From Diphasiastrum complanatum (taxonomy: Eukaryota; Streptophyta; Lycopodiopsida; Lycopodiales; Lycopodiaceae), in the NCBI GenBank assembly GCA_029204225.1, contig CM055101.1, forward strand, positions 45,867,906 to 45,931,905: a stretch of 64,000 bases of DNA, written 5' to 3'. The notes beneath the pieces are model-generated. The model had not been told where the DNA came from. It was given only the letters and a program-made list of their open reading frames with translations, and ran no database searches. Position 1 is the stretch's first letter. Each line of letters opens with the position of its first letter. Shown here piece by piece: positions 37,828 through 48,957 of the stretch. Made by a program: the position numbers and the translations under genes.

Positions 37828-38830
37828 GCCATCACTGAGCCTTCAATCCACGCTGCTGCCCAACTACTGAACAACTTCCTGATGGTTGGCAACCTCAAGA
37901 AAGACCGCATCACATCATAGATCCTCCATAGGATAGTGGAGTCCCACACCAAGTTGGCCAAAGCCCCTCTTGAACCATATAATTGGTTCAAGACTGTTTT
38001 TGGTGAGCTCAAACGAGCTATTAAGGCCAATACTAAGTAGCAGTTCGCTGCTGGCTCTTTATTGTCCCTTTTAGCCGCTTGTCACTTAGAAAACAAAATC
38101 CATGGCTTCCACCTAAATTCTATGTTGTCGGTCTACGAAGAAGCACCGGCCGAGTCATCTCACCAGGCCTCAAGTACTCATAGTCGTCGTCGTCCACGCA
38201 GCGAGATTGTAATTTTTGACTCGCCTTCCACGTCACGATGTCGCACTAGGCATACCTTGTTAGCTACGCTTCCACCCCATGCTGTTGTTTGCACTGAACT
38301 TCTCATTCCCCTAGCCTCTGATGCTTCCCTCGCCTTTGCTTCCAATCAAGGACAGTCTGTGACCATTGGGCCTACCATTCTCATCACAACTGCCCAAGCC
38401 GCCACACCTCCACACATTGAAGCCACTTCACCAAACATGCAGTTTTTTATGGATATATTTGATGATTCCGATCCCCTTGGGGCTGCCGAAATTTTTGAAA
38501 TGCCCCAGAGCCCTGCGCCCTTTGAACTTCGATCCCCTGGAAGAGGATTCGGAAATATCCATGAATCTATTGCTGGTGTTGAAGATGTTAGCCAGCAACC
38601 TCATATGGAAGAAACCCAGCCGCACTTCGGGTCGACAAAGCTGTAAAATCACCAAAACAGTTTGATGCCACAGTGCCTGAGGGATTTGAAGAGGAAGACA
38701 TTTTTTAAGAAGAAGATCTAGTGGCACCTATTCCACGCCAGGAAGTGTCGATTGAAGGAAAGCCCGATGTCTCAGAAGAGGATTTTTTCAAATATCAAAG
38801 ATCGACCACAACAAGATTTTTAGTTTAGTA
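37828..38830 (+). pseudogene. Gypsy aORF (copy D), middle to C-terminal part
   Basis: Starts in the middle of the aORF N-terminal domain (EAITEPSIHAAAQLLNN), joined in frame to copia integrase. A TAG at 37918-37920 replaces the CAG seen in copy C (RITSQILH). A second TAG follows at 38038-38040, then a long open part (38062-38646) with Ser/Arg-rich, Pro-rich and acidic segments, and the VPEGFEEEDIF block in another frame near 38670-38705. It ends near 38828. It provides the uninterrupted sequence that proves the solo LTR boundaries in copy C. Confidence 0.75.
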
Positions 38831-38849
38831 GTCGATCAAGACACTTATG

Positions 38850-38970
38850 TCGTATGCTGTTGTGGCTAATCTAGAAGTACATTAGATGTATGTCCAAACA
38901 TTTTATTTGAATGGAGTTATCGAACAAGTCATCTACATGACATATCCCAAAAGGCTACGTGCTCAACAAT
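38850..38970 (+). pseudogene. Tiny copia reverse transcriptase remnant
   Basis: One frame reads VANLEVH, a stop, then YLNGVIEQVIYMTYP, recognisable as the conserved copia block usually written as LDVKTAFLNG...EEIYM. It is only about 40 codons and heavily mutated. It may be a leftover of the copia at 35550 or of an unrelated one. Confidence 0.6.
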
Positions 38971-39757
38971 AAGGACAATCATGTATGCTAGAGCGGCCTC
39001 CTTCTGCCTTAAATTGTTCAAGACAAAGAGTGAGTAAGAGAGAGAGCCTTGAGCGTGCGATTACTACCATAATTGCATTGAGATCATCATTCATATGTAC
39101 ATGCTAAATTCTAAATTCAATCTAATCATCTTATTACATTCAATTACCATGTTAGTATGAATGTTATGCATCTCTGATTTACTACTCTAAGCACCTTATT
39201 TCTCAGCTCCAATATAGTTTTGTTTGAACTGTTGGATTATTCTACTATCAGGGGTGATTCAACTGAATAATCAATCTTTAATCTTCATCCACTTTTATCC
39301 AGTTCTACAATTTTATTCGTGTTTTTATATAGTTTGCAAAAATACTCGTAAATCGCTCAACATGTGGCTCTGACATATTGGACATCATCCGACATATCAA
39401 CAATGTCAACAAAAGTCGAAGAAGTTGACCATGTCGATAAATGATAGTTATTGTTCCGCCTGATATGAAGCTAAAGACTTGCCCTAACTACTTTGCAAGT
39501 AAATTTCCGTGAAGTCCTAACTGGATGGATGCAATTGCGACATGATTAGTTGTCCTACTAGATACGCATTAATTGCTTTAGTATAAATAGTTGATCATCA
39601 AACTCTAGCTCTAACTCTAGCTCAGCTCTCTAGCTTAGTATTTCTTTCAAAGTTCTATTAGAGTATTGTTATACTGCTTATCAACGAAAGTGCATCAGAC
39701 AGAGTTTCAGCTACTCAAATATAGCTAAGAGTACGTGACTTTGTCCGTTATTGTTTT
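38971..39757. other. No gene; possible LTR-like promoter
   Basis: A TATAAAT at 39582-39588 followed by pyrimidine-rich CTCTAGCTCTAACTCTAGCTC recalls the promoter and start of transcription of copia LTRs. No LTR ends could be defined. Confidence 0.3.
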
Positions 39758-40771
39758 GTGCTCTCATCATCCCTCAACCTTCTCCCCTTCAAGACTCATC
39801 TCCAAACTTCTCCTATTGTAGGCACTTCCCCCGTTCCACCCACTTTTCCTTGGCTCGATGCCAATCCTCTTTACACTCCCTTTGCTACCTCTCCATCAGC
39901 TGACGACTCGCCGTCTTATGACCTAGACGTGGAGAAGTGCATAGTTGAGGATGATCGTGGTGCTTGTGTCATCACTCGCATCAGGCACCTCATGCATGTC
40001 ATCTCCAACAAGAACATTTTTAAGGACTGGCGCAAACAAGATGAATTTGTCAAAAATTATGTCATTGACCAGTTCTATAGAGAGTTTCCAATTCCCTCCC
40101 TTTATATGAAATTTGATCGAAAATGAATGTCGAGCCACATGGGAGAGCCACCCCAAATCGGAGATCTGAGATGCCGGTGAAAGCTTGCAGACCTACGCCA
40201 CCTAGACATGCGGAAGGAAGAATGGAAGTTTGCGAGGAAAGAATACCAAAACAATCCAGATCAATTCAAGCAACAAAAAGATGTAGCTAAAGAACAACTA
40301 GAGAGTACATGGGCTTCTCATTTGGGTAGCGATGGCCAGGCTCATTTTCATGCCCATTCTGTAAGTCTCTCACCCATAAGATGAATTTGACTTTAATGAA
40401 ATTCAAATTTTATCTTGCTAATCTTTTTGCACTATCCCAATTTATTTGTTTATTTGATTAAATTCTAAACACAATTTTGTCAATTTATGTAGAAATTTAT
40501 CGTAAAGCAGTTTCACACCAGAGAGGAGTACAAGTATGCATATGCTAGCAATATGCAATCATTGCTAGAATTATTGGAGAGACAAGGAGTGAGAATCGAT
40601 TGGGATGCTGCTTCTGAGGTATGACTTCAAAATAGATTTTAATTTCATTACATTCGTATGGTTTGACTATCACTCTCACCACATTTCTCAAAGAACTATT
40701 CATCTTCATGCACATAGGTACCGCAGTCCCAATCTCATGCATCACAATCACATGACTCAGCTGGATCTAAG
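39758..40771 (+). CDS. Candidate spliced gene or transposon companion ORF, partial
   Basis: 39758-40126 is open (122 codons; a WRKQDEFVKNYVIDQFYREF helix-like part), then a stop. From about 40175 another frame encodes a charged segment LADLRHLDMRKEEWKFARK ... WASHLGSDGQAHFHAHS ending at a good splice donor (TCT/GTAAGT, 40360). An acceptor TATGTAG precedes 40493-40618 (42 codons, FHTREEYKYAYASNMQSLLE) and a donor GAG/GTATGA follows. An acceptor CACATAG precedes 40718-40771, which ends SAGSK and TAG. All joins are phase 0. The TGA near 40172 and the stop at 40126 are unexplained. It may be an En/Spm-type transposase companion or a broken host gene; I do not recognise it with confidence. Confidence 0.4.
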
Positions 40772-40875
40772 TAGATGTTTCATTCTAGCACATACATATG
40801 TACGCTTACTAATTTAGTTTGTAATATATTTCTGTACTTGGACCATTTATGTATAACATGTTGTTGATTGCCCTG

Positions 40876-42035
40876 AATAGGTGTTGCTGACAAAGCCATT
40901 CGTTGTTGTTGTTGTGGTGGTCCCAGTTTATTCAGCGTGTTAGGAGCTCTTTAATGATAAAGCTTGTGATGTCTGAAATTGTGCTCTCCTTTGCTGGATC
41001 GCGCTTGGATTGTATGGGCAATATGCGGTATCATGTGATTATACTTTGCATAGATGGTAGAACCTTCGTGCCTGTCTTTGCTTTAGTATCGGACATTTGT
41101 TGGCTATGTGATTTGGAGTATAGATAGGACACCATACATTGTCTCGCCTCGGATATTGTTTCTGCTTATCCTCTTGCGTCTATGCTGGAAGTTGGAGGGC
41201 CTTCAACTTCTGTTCAAATTGCACTACAAGATGTTCCCATTGTTGTTTATGCATTTTCTCCATTGGTTCCAGCATGGATTCTGTTGGGAATGATGAAGAT
41301 GTAGAAGTGGCAGAGGATTTGGGATTTTGTCCTTATGTATAAGAGTTGGCTCTCGATGTGGAATCATCATCTAAGGCCTCATCCTCTTCATGAATTGCTT
41401 CCTCCATTGCTTCTTGTAGTGTGACATATTGTTCCCGATGTTTGAGCTCCCTCCATATGCTCCTAGGCAATCCGGCCAAGCACCACATAATCACTACGTG
41501 ATCAGACATCAAGTCTGCATTGCACTCTGATCTCCAATGCTTGACCCATTCAATGTATTCATGAACTCTTTTTTTATTACCCATTTTTAATTTGGTGAGT
41601 AGCTAGAATGATTTTTCCAAGAACTTTTGCGGCTTAAATCTTATGATCAAAGCTGCTTTTACCACCTCCCAGTCTGTTCGTTCTTATGACGTCTGATTGA
41701 AGAATCTAAAGCTTCTCTTGTCAAGGACATTGGAAACAACTTCAACTTCTCTGTTGGGGTGGTTTCACCATAGATCTCACATGCTTGCCCATAGACCTGC
41801 AAGAATCTGATTGGATCGATAGATCCATCAAATTTAAAAAATTTCAACCTGGGAGATCTTCTGATTGCCTAGAGAGGTACCACTAGCATATGAATTTTTT
41901 GATCCATTGGATTTTGCTGATCTGGTCAGATCTCTTCCATTATTGCTTGACGTAGCTCTAGATTCTCTGTAGATAATCTTCTACAAGATCTACATCTCAT
42001 TCACCGTGTAGATTTGATACAAAGTGAAGGCTTAT
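40876..42035 (-). pseudogene. Gypsy gag relic (copy E), minus strand
   Basis: In minus order the gag core KFFKFDGSIDPIRFLQVYGQACEIYG (with more following) aligns with 50272 on of the large element. The segment VHEYIEWVKHWRSECNADL and an acidic/Ser-rich linker come next. Then the zinc-knuckle region follows (NVWCPIYTPNHIANKC and FYHLCKV, a stop, SHDTAYC), and finally the Gln/Pro-rich part to about 40876. Stops and frameshifts are scattered. The first knuckle has lost its second Cys (Tyr). No LTR is attached. Confidence 0.8.
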
Positions 42036-42492
42036 GACAACAATGGATTTGAGTGGATCTTGTCCGGATGATGATCAATAGTTGATGATAGGAAGGGATG
42101 AGAGAAATCCAAAAAGCTGACAAATTTTACTGGACAACAATCGAATGAATGATGAGAGAGATGGATGGATGTTGCGCGAATTCAGATGGGAATGATTACA
42201 AAAAAATGGATGTTGTATCGACATAGATGGTAACAATAGTGAGTGATAGATGGCAATGATGGTGCCAGTTCTGGTGGGGTCTATTGCCTTGTGGTAATCT
42301 ATATGACTTGTGTGTAATTGAGCGGGTGATTGACGTGTGAAGTCCCTAGCAGTTGGGACAATTTATTCATTTGCTATGGCTCGGGGGTGAGGTGTTCGAA
42401 TGCATTTCAGTTGGATGGGTGGTTTGGCTCCCACTAGTCTCTATGTGTGTTGATAATGTCCTCATCTTAGTAGCCTTCCTGAGGTCTTTACA
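42036..42492 (+). mobile_element. Downstream part of an LTR (start undefined)
   Basis: The sequence ends GAGGTCTTTACA one base before a primer-binding site, so at least its last part is a plus-strand LTR. The 5' terminus could not be placed; the join with the gag relic lies somewhere near 42036. Confidence 0.5.
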
Positions 42493-42493
42493 T

Positions 42494-42505
42494 TGGTATC
42501 AGAGC
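42494..42505 (+). other. Primer-binding site
   Basis: TGGTATCAGAGC after a one-base gap from the LTR end TTTACA. Confidence 0.75.
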
Positions 42506-44049
42506 ACGGCTAAGATGCGGTCTTGGATGGGATTGAAGGCAACTTTACATCAGATTGGAAGTTGGAAGCGCTTGGGGTAGCATCCTGGTTGGAAGTGCTA
42601 ATTTCTCAAGTGAACTTTGGATATGGATTCACTAATTCCCGTTGGTAGCATGCTTTTTTGAATTATGGTAGAGTGCTCTTCTACATGGTTGATTTTGGTT
42701 AAAGATGCTGAGAATTAGCGTGAAATTATTTGTGATTTATTGTTGTGAAATTATTTGTAATTTCTTGTCTTCTTGAGGAAGCTTTCAAAGGTTGTAGAAA
42801 GATTTGCCTGAGTAGATCCATTAGCTTGTCTTGTGGTCTGAATCTGCTCGATTGGGTTTGAACAACTTGCATGAATTCATAGTGTCTTGTGACAATTTAG
42901 ATTCAAATTTGGCTGCAAGGATGTTTGTTGATAGATTGGAATCAATTTATCCGGAATGAATAAACTAGCTGTAGCTGGATGCTTTGAATTTAAATGATAG
43001 CATGCATGTTGAGGATTCGAAATGTTTTGTGACTAATCCTCTGGTAATACATGCAAGCGTAGTGTTGCCAAATAGCAAGCCGCAAAGAAGCATGTGAGTC
43101 TTGCAAAGAAGTATGTGAGTCTCGCGCGCGTGGACTATTACAGGCAACGACATAACGATCGACTAACATTTGTGTTTGATTTATGTTCATCAGCACCAAT
43201 GGGAATTACTGGGAATTGAAGTTTGTTCATTCTCTAGATGATAGCAGAAATAGGTAACAATATACATAGTTGGAGCACCCCGACTTGTGGAATTAACTAT
43301 TCCCTGTTGAAACAATTCTGATTGTTTGGAATAGTTAATTGCATGTGACTTGACTCTCCATTAAAGCACGAAGCTTGCTGCATCGGTTTTGGTAATTGAA
43401 CCTTTGGTGGAAGTTTTGGATTATTTCTCCTTGATCCACTGTTCACCGTGACGCTTACTTGTTGCTTGGGAGGATGTGCCTGCAGCCGATTGTTGTTTGA
43501 AAACGATGGTCGCTAGTTGTACTGTAGGTTGTTTGTGTGTTGACGTGCTGAACATTCTGATAAGGGTGGAAGTAGCGATTCCTGTCTGATGTCCTGTATA
43601 AGACAGCACCTTAGCTGAGAGTTAGCTCTCTCTGCCAGTTCGCAATCCAAAGATTGAACCTGTTTTTTTGGTTCCAGAGGTCATTGTGAAGCTGTTGACA
43701 GATTCGTGAGTTTATCATGGGTCCAACGAAGCTATGGAAGAGGCAACCATCAACCTTCCCAGCGATGGTAGCCGTCGAAACATTGGCGCGGGTTGTATCT
43801 TGCTCTTTACAACGATGGAGGTGCCCTGGTGGCTGTAACGGCCAGGAGGAGTGTGCTCGTTGTTAGGGATTGAAGTTGTTATGGTTTGCATGCGGGCCTT
43901 GTTAATTGGCCTCATTTCTTTGTGTAGCATGTGAAGCCCTTTTCCAACTTTGCATGGTTCCTTGGAAAGAAAATTTTCCTTGGAAGTTACATGGCTGTAT
44001 AGATGGTTACGTCATTGATATTACCTAAGCCTAGAGATTTTTGTACCTT
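42506..44049. other. No gene recognised; possibly the interior of a non-autonomous LTR element
   Basis: 1.5 kb after the primer-binding site without gag or pol frames on either strand. Its right edge is the start of LINE coding at about 44050. Confidence 0.4.
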
Positions 44050-45695
44050 TGTACAGATTTTCCCCTCGATTGCGGATGATACTCATATTGTGGGGCCTGC
44101 TAGTGAAGTCGTCCCTGCTTTTTTGCATTTCTCAGCTGAATTTTCTTCTATTGGGCTTACAGTGAACAGGTTGCTTGGTGCCCAAAAGGCCTTCCAGCAG
44201 ATATCTCCTTACCTAAAGGTTTCAATACTCCTCAGCTTGGGATTAAGGCATTGGGTGTTCCCATTGATTCTTCTGGATATGTCACTTCATTTATGCGGGA
44301 AGCTTTGGATGGATTTGCTCGTCATTCTGATTTGTTGCCAAAGCTTGGAAATTCTCAGGTTGCATTTGGAATTCTCACTCAGTGCTTTGCTCAGCTTCAT
44401 AGCTATCTTCTACGTTGTGTTTCTCCTTCGTCTGACATATTATCCCTACTTTGGGATTTTGATGATACTTTACTGGGCGTATTTGGTCGCATTTTGGGGC
44501 CAGGAACCTTTGACACTTGTGAAGGTCACTTTTCTAAGCGGCAAATTTCTCTTCCTACCTCCTCTGGTGGTGTTGGCCTAGTATATTCTGCTTGCATCGC
44601 ACCAGCTACTTTTCTCGGAAGTTGGGCTCTTGTTGCCTCTGCACTAGTTTCCAGGTTTTAGCAGGGTAACCAGCCTCTTCTTCTTGATGCGGTAGCTCAT
44701 GTGGAGACTGGCAATTTTGCTTTTCAACACACTCTTCGTACTGCTCGAGGTTTACTTCCACCGCTTGTACAACCTTTTGTGCCTTCCTTCGAATCTTTGG
44801 TGTCAAATCAGTGACTGACTTTTCAAAAGACTATTTTGGAGCATCTTCACACTTATTCCTTTTGTCAACTATCAATGATTCACCTTTTGATGCAGTTCAA
44901 GCTCATCTTCTTTCTTGTGTTGGTCCAGGTGCAAGGGCTTGGTTGGTTGCACGTCCAGTTCTTCCACTCTTGCGACTCAACAATGATTTGTTTATAACTG
45001 CCCTTCGAACCATATTGGGACTTCCAATGTTAATTGGTCTCTCTACGTGTTCATGTGGGCATGTGTTGGATTCCTTGGGTACTCATCTTATGTGGTGCCC
45101 CTCAGGTGGTGAAAATATTATTTCACATGATTCCATTTGTGATGCCCTTGCTGCTATCGCTCACGATAGTGGTTTTCATGTTGTTCGAGAACAGACACAC
45201 ATTTTACTAGGCCCTTCTTCACAATCTTCTCGACGACCAGTTGACCTTGTTCTCTCTTGTGATGGAATTCAGACTCTAGGAGATGTTGTCATTGTTGATC
45301 CCTCTCATCAGGACCTCCTTCATCGTTTCCACCACGCAAGGGGCTGCTGCATCTCACGTAGCTCTTGAAAAGGAGCGAGATTATAATGATCGTGCAGTGA
45401 AAATTTCATCCCCTTTGCCTTGGAAACATATGGTTGTCTGCACAAGAAATTTAATGATTTTTTATCTTTATGTGCAGAGCTTATGGTGAAACACCAAGGA
45501 CAAAGCATTACCTTACCATCCGTCATTGTTTTTTTCTACCGTCAGCATATTTCTATTGCATTACAACATTCACAGGCGCTTTCAATTCTTCGATGGGCTC
45601 AGTTTGTAGGAGCGGCTGCTTCAAAGCTTCCTGCATTACGTATTACTGGATCTATTTTAGTTGGTGATTTACATCAGGCAGTTGGTTTTGAGTAA
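44050..45695 (+). pseudogene. Non-LTR retrotransposon C-terminus, probably with a restriction-like endonuclease
   Basis: Three frames in succession. 44050-44167 has reverse transcriptase motif C as SIADDTHIVGPASEVVPAF. 44200-44814 has the thumb region (LGVPIDSSGYVTSF, QVAFGILTQCFAQLHSYLLR, ISLPTSSGGVGL), with a TAG at 44659-44661. 44814-45368 has GPGARAWLVARPVLPLL, a zinc-like CSCGHVLDSLGTHLMWC (CXCX8HX4C) and, 60-70 residues on, RRPVDLVLSCDGIQTLGDVV, which matches the R-PD-X12-14-D pattern of restriction-like endonucleases. After a frameshift, 45420-45695 ends with a YRQHISIALQHSQALSILRWAQ segment. The N-terminal half is missing. Plant LINEs are normally L1 or RTE with an apurinic-type endonuclease, so this type would be unusual. 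The domain call is inference from motif order. Confidence 0.65.
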
Positions 45696-45698
45696 TTA

Positions 45699-47293
45699 GC
45701 TCAATATTTAAAAAATTTACTTAGCTTTTGGGTAGCTTAATTCATTTTTTCCCTTCTACGGAATTAATTTAAATACTTTAATCTTCTTGTATGATCATGG
45801 GTTTTTCCATCATTTTTAATAAAAGCAAAGATATTGTCTTTTGATGTGTCAGTGGTCAACCTAAACTAACAGTTTAAAATAGGATTATCGATTCTCTACA
45901 CCATAATCAGAAAAACGTTGAAGGTATCATTTTTCTATCCTAACTGTTAAGTCTATGAGAGTCGCTCATGGAATTACGGTAGTAAAATTATTCATGTTGA
46001 CTTTTTTCCAAAGCAAATATCCAATGGGTGGAACTTTTGGGTTCCATCTTCAAATAATAGTTATCACCTTTATGTAATCCCAATTACACAAGTCACTAGG
46101 TGATGGCCTCCTTATTTCAGAGATCAAGTCTGAAAGATGAAGAAATTCCAACTTAATCATAGTCTAAAATTTGTCCACAATTTCTTGTAGATAATAATGC
46201 TTCTTGGTATGAATATTATTAGAATATCCAAATATTCCAAGATATAACAATTCAATCAACCAAAATCTATAAGAGATCCATCAAATCTCAGACCATTATA
46301 ACTTAATCCAGAGTACTGTACTTACTCTAATGAGTTAAAAGCCCCATTTCTAGCATCTCATGCAAAAAGTTAGTAATCCATCCGAATCTCAATAGGTTTA
46401 TTTGTCTCCTATAAATCTAGAGATCTAGATTGAACCTCATACACAAAGCGCACATATAGACTTCAACCTGTAGTAGAATACTATCCACTAAAGTAAGCAA
46501 AACAGGAAAAACAATTTACTTTACGAGAAATGCTTGTGAGATCCATAGGCCTCAATAAAACAATGGAGTAAAGAGATTTAGATTTCTAAAATATTGATCT
46601 GAAGTCTCTACTCATTCAATAGGTCGAAAATTATTCATCGATAATAACTAAGTATATGTTTGTGATTCGTCAATCACAAACAATTCTTATGATTCGTCAA
46701 TCATAATTCACTAAAATCTAAACCCATACCTAATCATTAAGGAATATTGGAGTATATGTCCAACCCAAAATTCTACTAAATTACAAAAAAAAATTAGTTA
46801 CCATTCTTGAAACCATTATGATTCGGTATCCAATTGAGCATCTGGGATACAATCACTAATGAACTGAGTCTATTTCTCAATTGAGAAATATTCTACCAAG
46901 AATTTTGTATATCCCATGCACATAAATTTTATAGATGAATCCAAATGATTCTTAAATCATGTGTCTTACAAGCAATATAACTTAAAAACAAGTAGCTTTT
47001 AGTGACTCCTCTTCACATTTCTATTTCACCAATTAACTTTCCACCACATTTAGACCCTTATCCAAATTATTTTTAAGCTAACAAGTAAATCTTTCATAAC
47101 AGGCTCTGTTAACTCTACAAGTATTTGTTCAACCCAATACTTGATCATATTGTCAAAGATTAGGTTGATCCAATACAAACATCTCAGATTCAATGATATG
47201 ATGAAACTTCTATATATCCCACACAAATATAGGATTAGTAACTTTTGATCTTACTCAATACTACAAATCTCAAACACCTCTAGTTCCAGATTG
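45699..47293. other. No gene recognised
   Basis: 1.6 kb of strongly AT-rich sequence. No open frame above 60 codons and no LTR termini were seen. TTATGATTCGTCAATCA-like strings near 46660-46700 are repeated once. Confidence 0.5.
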
Positions 47294-47864
47294 TGTGGGA
47301 AATCAGTGGGATAGCAGCGGAAGTAGAACAACGGACGGTTGTAGAAATTGTACTCGTGATAAAAATCAGAAGGTGAGTATGTGGGTGTGAAGCTGATGAG
47401 CGCAATTTTGTGAATAGATATTTTAGAGCTTCCGTCTCTATATAGATAACTAACTGAAAGATTTTTATTTACAAGATATTTTCAAGTCTTTCAGGTCAAT
47501 GCTTTTCTACCTACTTAATTAATTACAGTCGCCTTGTAGTTGGTAACCGCCTTTTAAGTAATAAAGACTATGTGCAAGTAGGTGAACTGTCATAAAGTCT
47601 TGAATTGACTTTTCTCTGATGACGAAGTCAGATTGTTCGGCCTAGTCAGATTGTTCGGCCTAATCCGATATGTCGGCTGCCTCCTCTTGTCGGTTGTCTC
47701 AGAGTCGGTTGCCTCATATTTGTCGGGTGGGTCAGATGTGTCGGCCGAGTCATATTTGTCGGTTGAGATAGATTTGTCGACCGAGTCAGATTTGTCGGCC
47801 GAGTCAAAATTTTTCAAGATGCTCATTACCGAATGGATTTGGTCTTGAGCATAAAAATCCAACG
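47294..47864 (-). mobile_element. 3' LTR of a minus-strand copia (about 571 bp)
   Basis: Minus strand begins CGTTGGATTTTT (the expected TG start mutated to CG) after the polypurine tract AAGGGGGAG, and ends GATTTCCCACA at 47294. It contains a series of degenerate repeats of TTGTCGGCCGAGTCAGA type at 47625-47815. Confidence 0.7.
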
Positions 47865-48119
47865 CTCCCCCTTAATGTAGATTCTGAAAAACTTTGATCT
47901 TCAGATTTAGCATGTCGATAAATCTGAGATGGTGCTCCTTTGATAGAGCTTTCGTGAAGTAATCTGCTGCCATAAAATCTATCTTGCAGTAACCAATGAC
48001 ACTTCCTTGCTTTGCACTTTTTCTCTAAGGTAGTGATACCTGCTTTCGATATGTTTTCTTCGAGAGTGAATTCTCGGATTTAGAGATAGTGCAATTGTGC
48101 TTTGATTGTCACAACAGAT
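47865..48119 (-). pseudogene. Copia RNase H end, interrupted by the gypsy LTR
   Basis: On the minus strand CDNQSTIALSLNPRIHSRRKHIE, a frame break, then DFMAADYFTKALSKE and the polypurine tract. This is the last third of copia RNase H. It is cut exactly at 48119/48120 by the LTR of the large gypsy element, so that copia was there first. CAGAT (48115-48119) is the predicted left target duplication. Confidence 0.85.
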
Positions 48120-48938
48120 TGTTGTTGGGGGTATTCTCAACAAAGTGTTAATAAATAAAATCATTCAATAAAATGTGTTGCAAGGGCATGGCATCATGTG
48201 TGCGTAAGCCTATGGCCCAATGAGCACGCAAGTAAAGTTGTAAATAAAATAAACTTGACTTGGGCCTTGGAATTAAAATAAAACTAGAGGCCGAAAGTCA
48301 TTTTTAAACTTAGAGATTATTTTTTAGAGTTGGGTCCAATTTGGGACTCACATGAATCTTGTGATTACCAATGTACTTTTTGTGGACCCTTGGATCAAGT
48401 TGCGTCCAAGATGAATGAATAGGATCATTGTGAATATTAGCCAATAGGATTGAGGGGCGAGGGCCTTCCCCATTTTATAAAAAGGCACCATTTGTACACT
48501 ATTTGCATGCATAATGAGGAGGAAACTCTACCAATTTTGGAAGAGAAACATCCTCATTTGCAATTAAATGCTTGCTATTGCTCTTGTTGTTTTCTATTGC
48601 TTTCAAGTTCATGCTTTTTGGTTTCAATAGTTTATGTTTCTCCTTTAGCAAGTACAATGTGCATTTGAGCTAACCTCCACCCTCCCTCTATCTCTCTCTT
48701 CTATCTTCTTTTTCCTCCATCTTTTCTAATCATCCCCTTCCTTTCACCTACAATCATGATGAATGTTAGTGTAGAGGAGTAGAGTTAAGGGAGAGTAGTG
48801 TTAGTGGTGAGTAGAGTTAAGAGAGAAAGTAGGAAACTAACTAGAAATAGCATCTATGCATAGTTAGGTACCTATCCAATGATCTAACCCTTGTTGACAG
48901 GCGGGAGGGCTATACTACGCAAGATCTTTGACCCTACA
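48120..48938 (+). mobile_element. 5' LTR of gypsy copy A (819 bp)
   Basis: Starts TGTTGTTGGGGGTATT and ends CCCTACA; both ends agree with the LTR at 7049-7880 (reverse). A CCAAT string (48441-48445) lies 30 bases before the TATA box, giving a standard promoter. Confidence 0.92.
48476..48482 (+). promoter_or_regulatory. TATA box of the gypsy LTR promoter
   Basis: TATAAAA with an upstream CCAAT at 48441-48445. The same arrangement (TTTTATAAA) is found in the relative at 7519-7527 on the minus strand. Confidence 0.65.
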
Positions 48939-48939
48939 G

Positions 48940-48957
48940 TGGCGCCGTTGTCGAGGA
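48940..48957 (+). other. Primer-binding site (Asp tRNA type)
   Basis: TGGCGCCGTTGTCGAGGA, one base (G) from the LTR. The same one-base gap is seen in copy B. This sequence is typical of Athila and Tat gypsy elements. Confidence 0.9.

Noticed and set aside
40903-41342. Plus-strand frames of 60-75 codons rich in Cys, Leu and Trp
   Set aside because: The minus strand here encodes gypsy gag with zinc knuckles; the plus frames are shadows.
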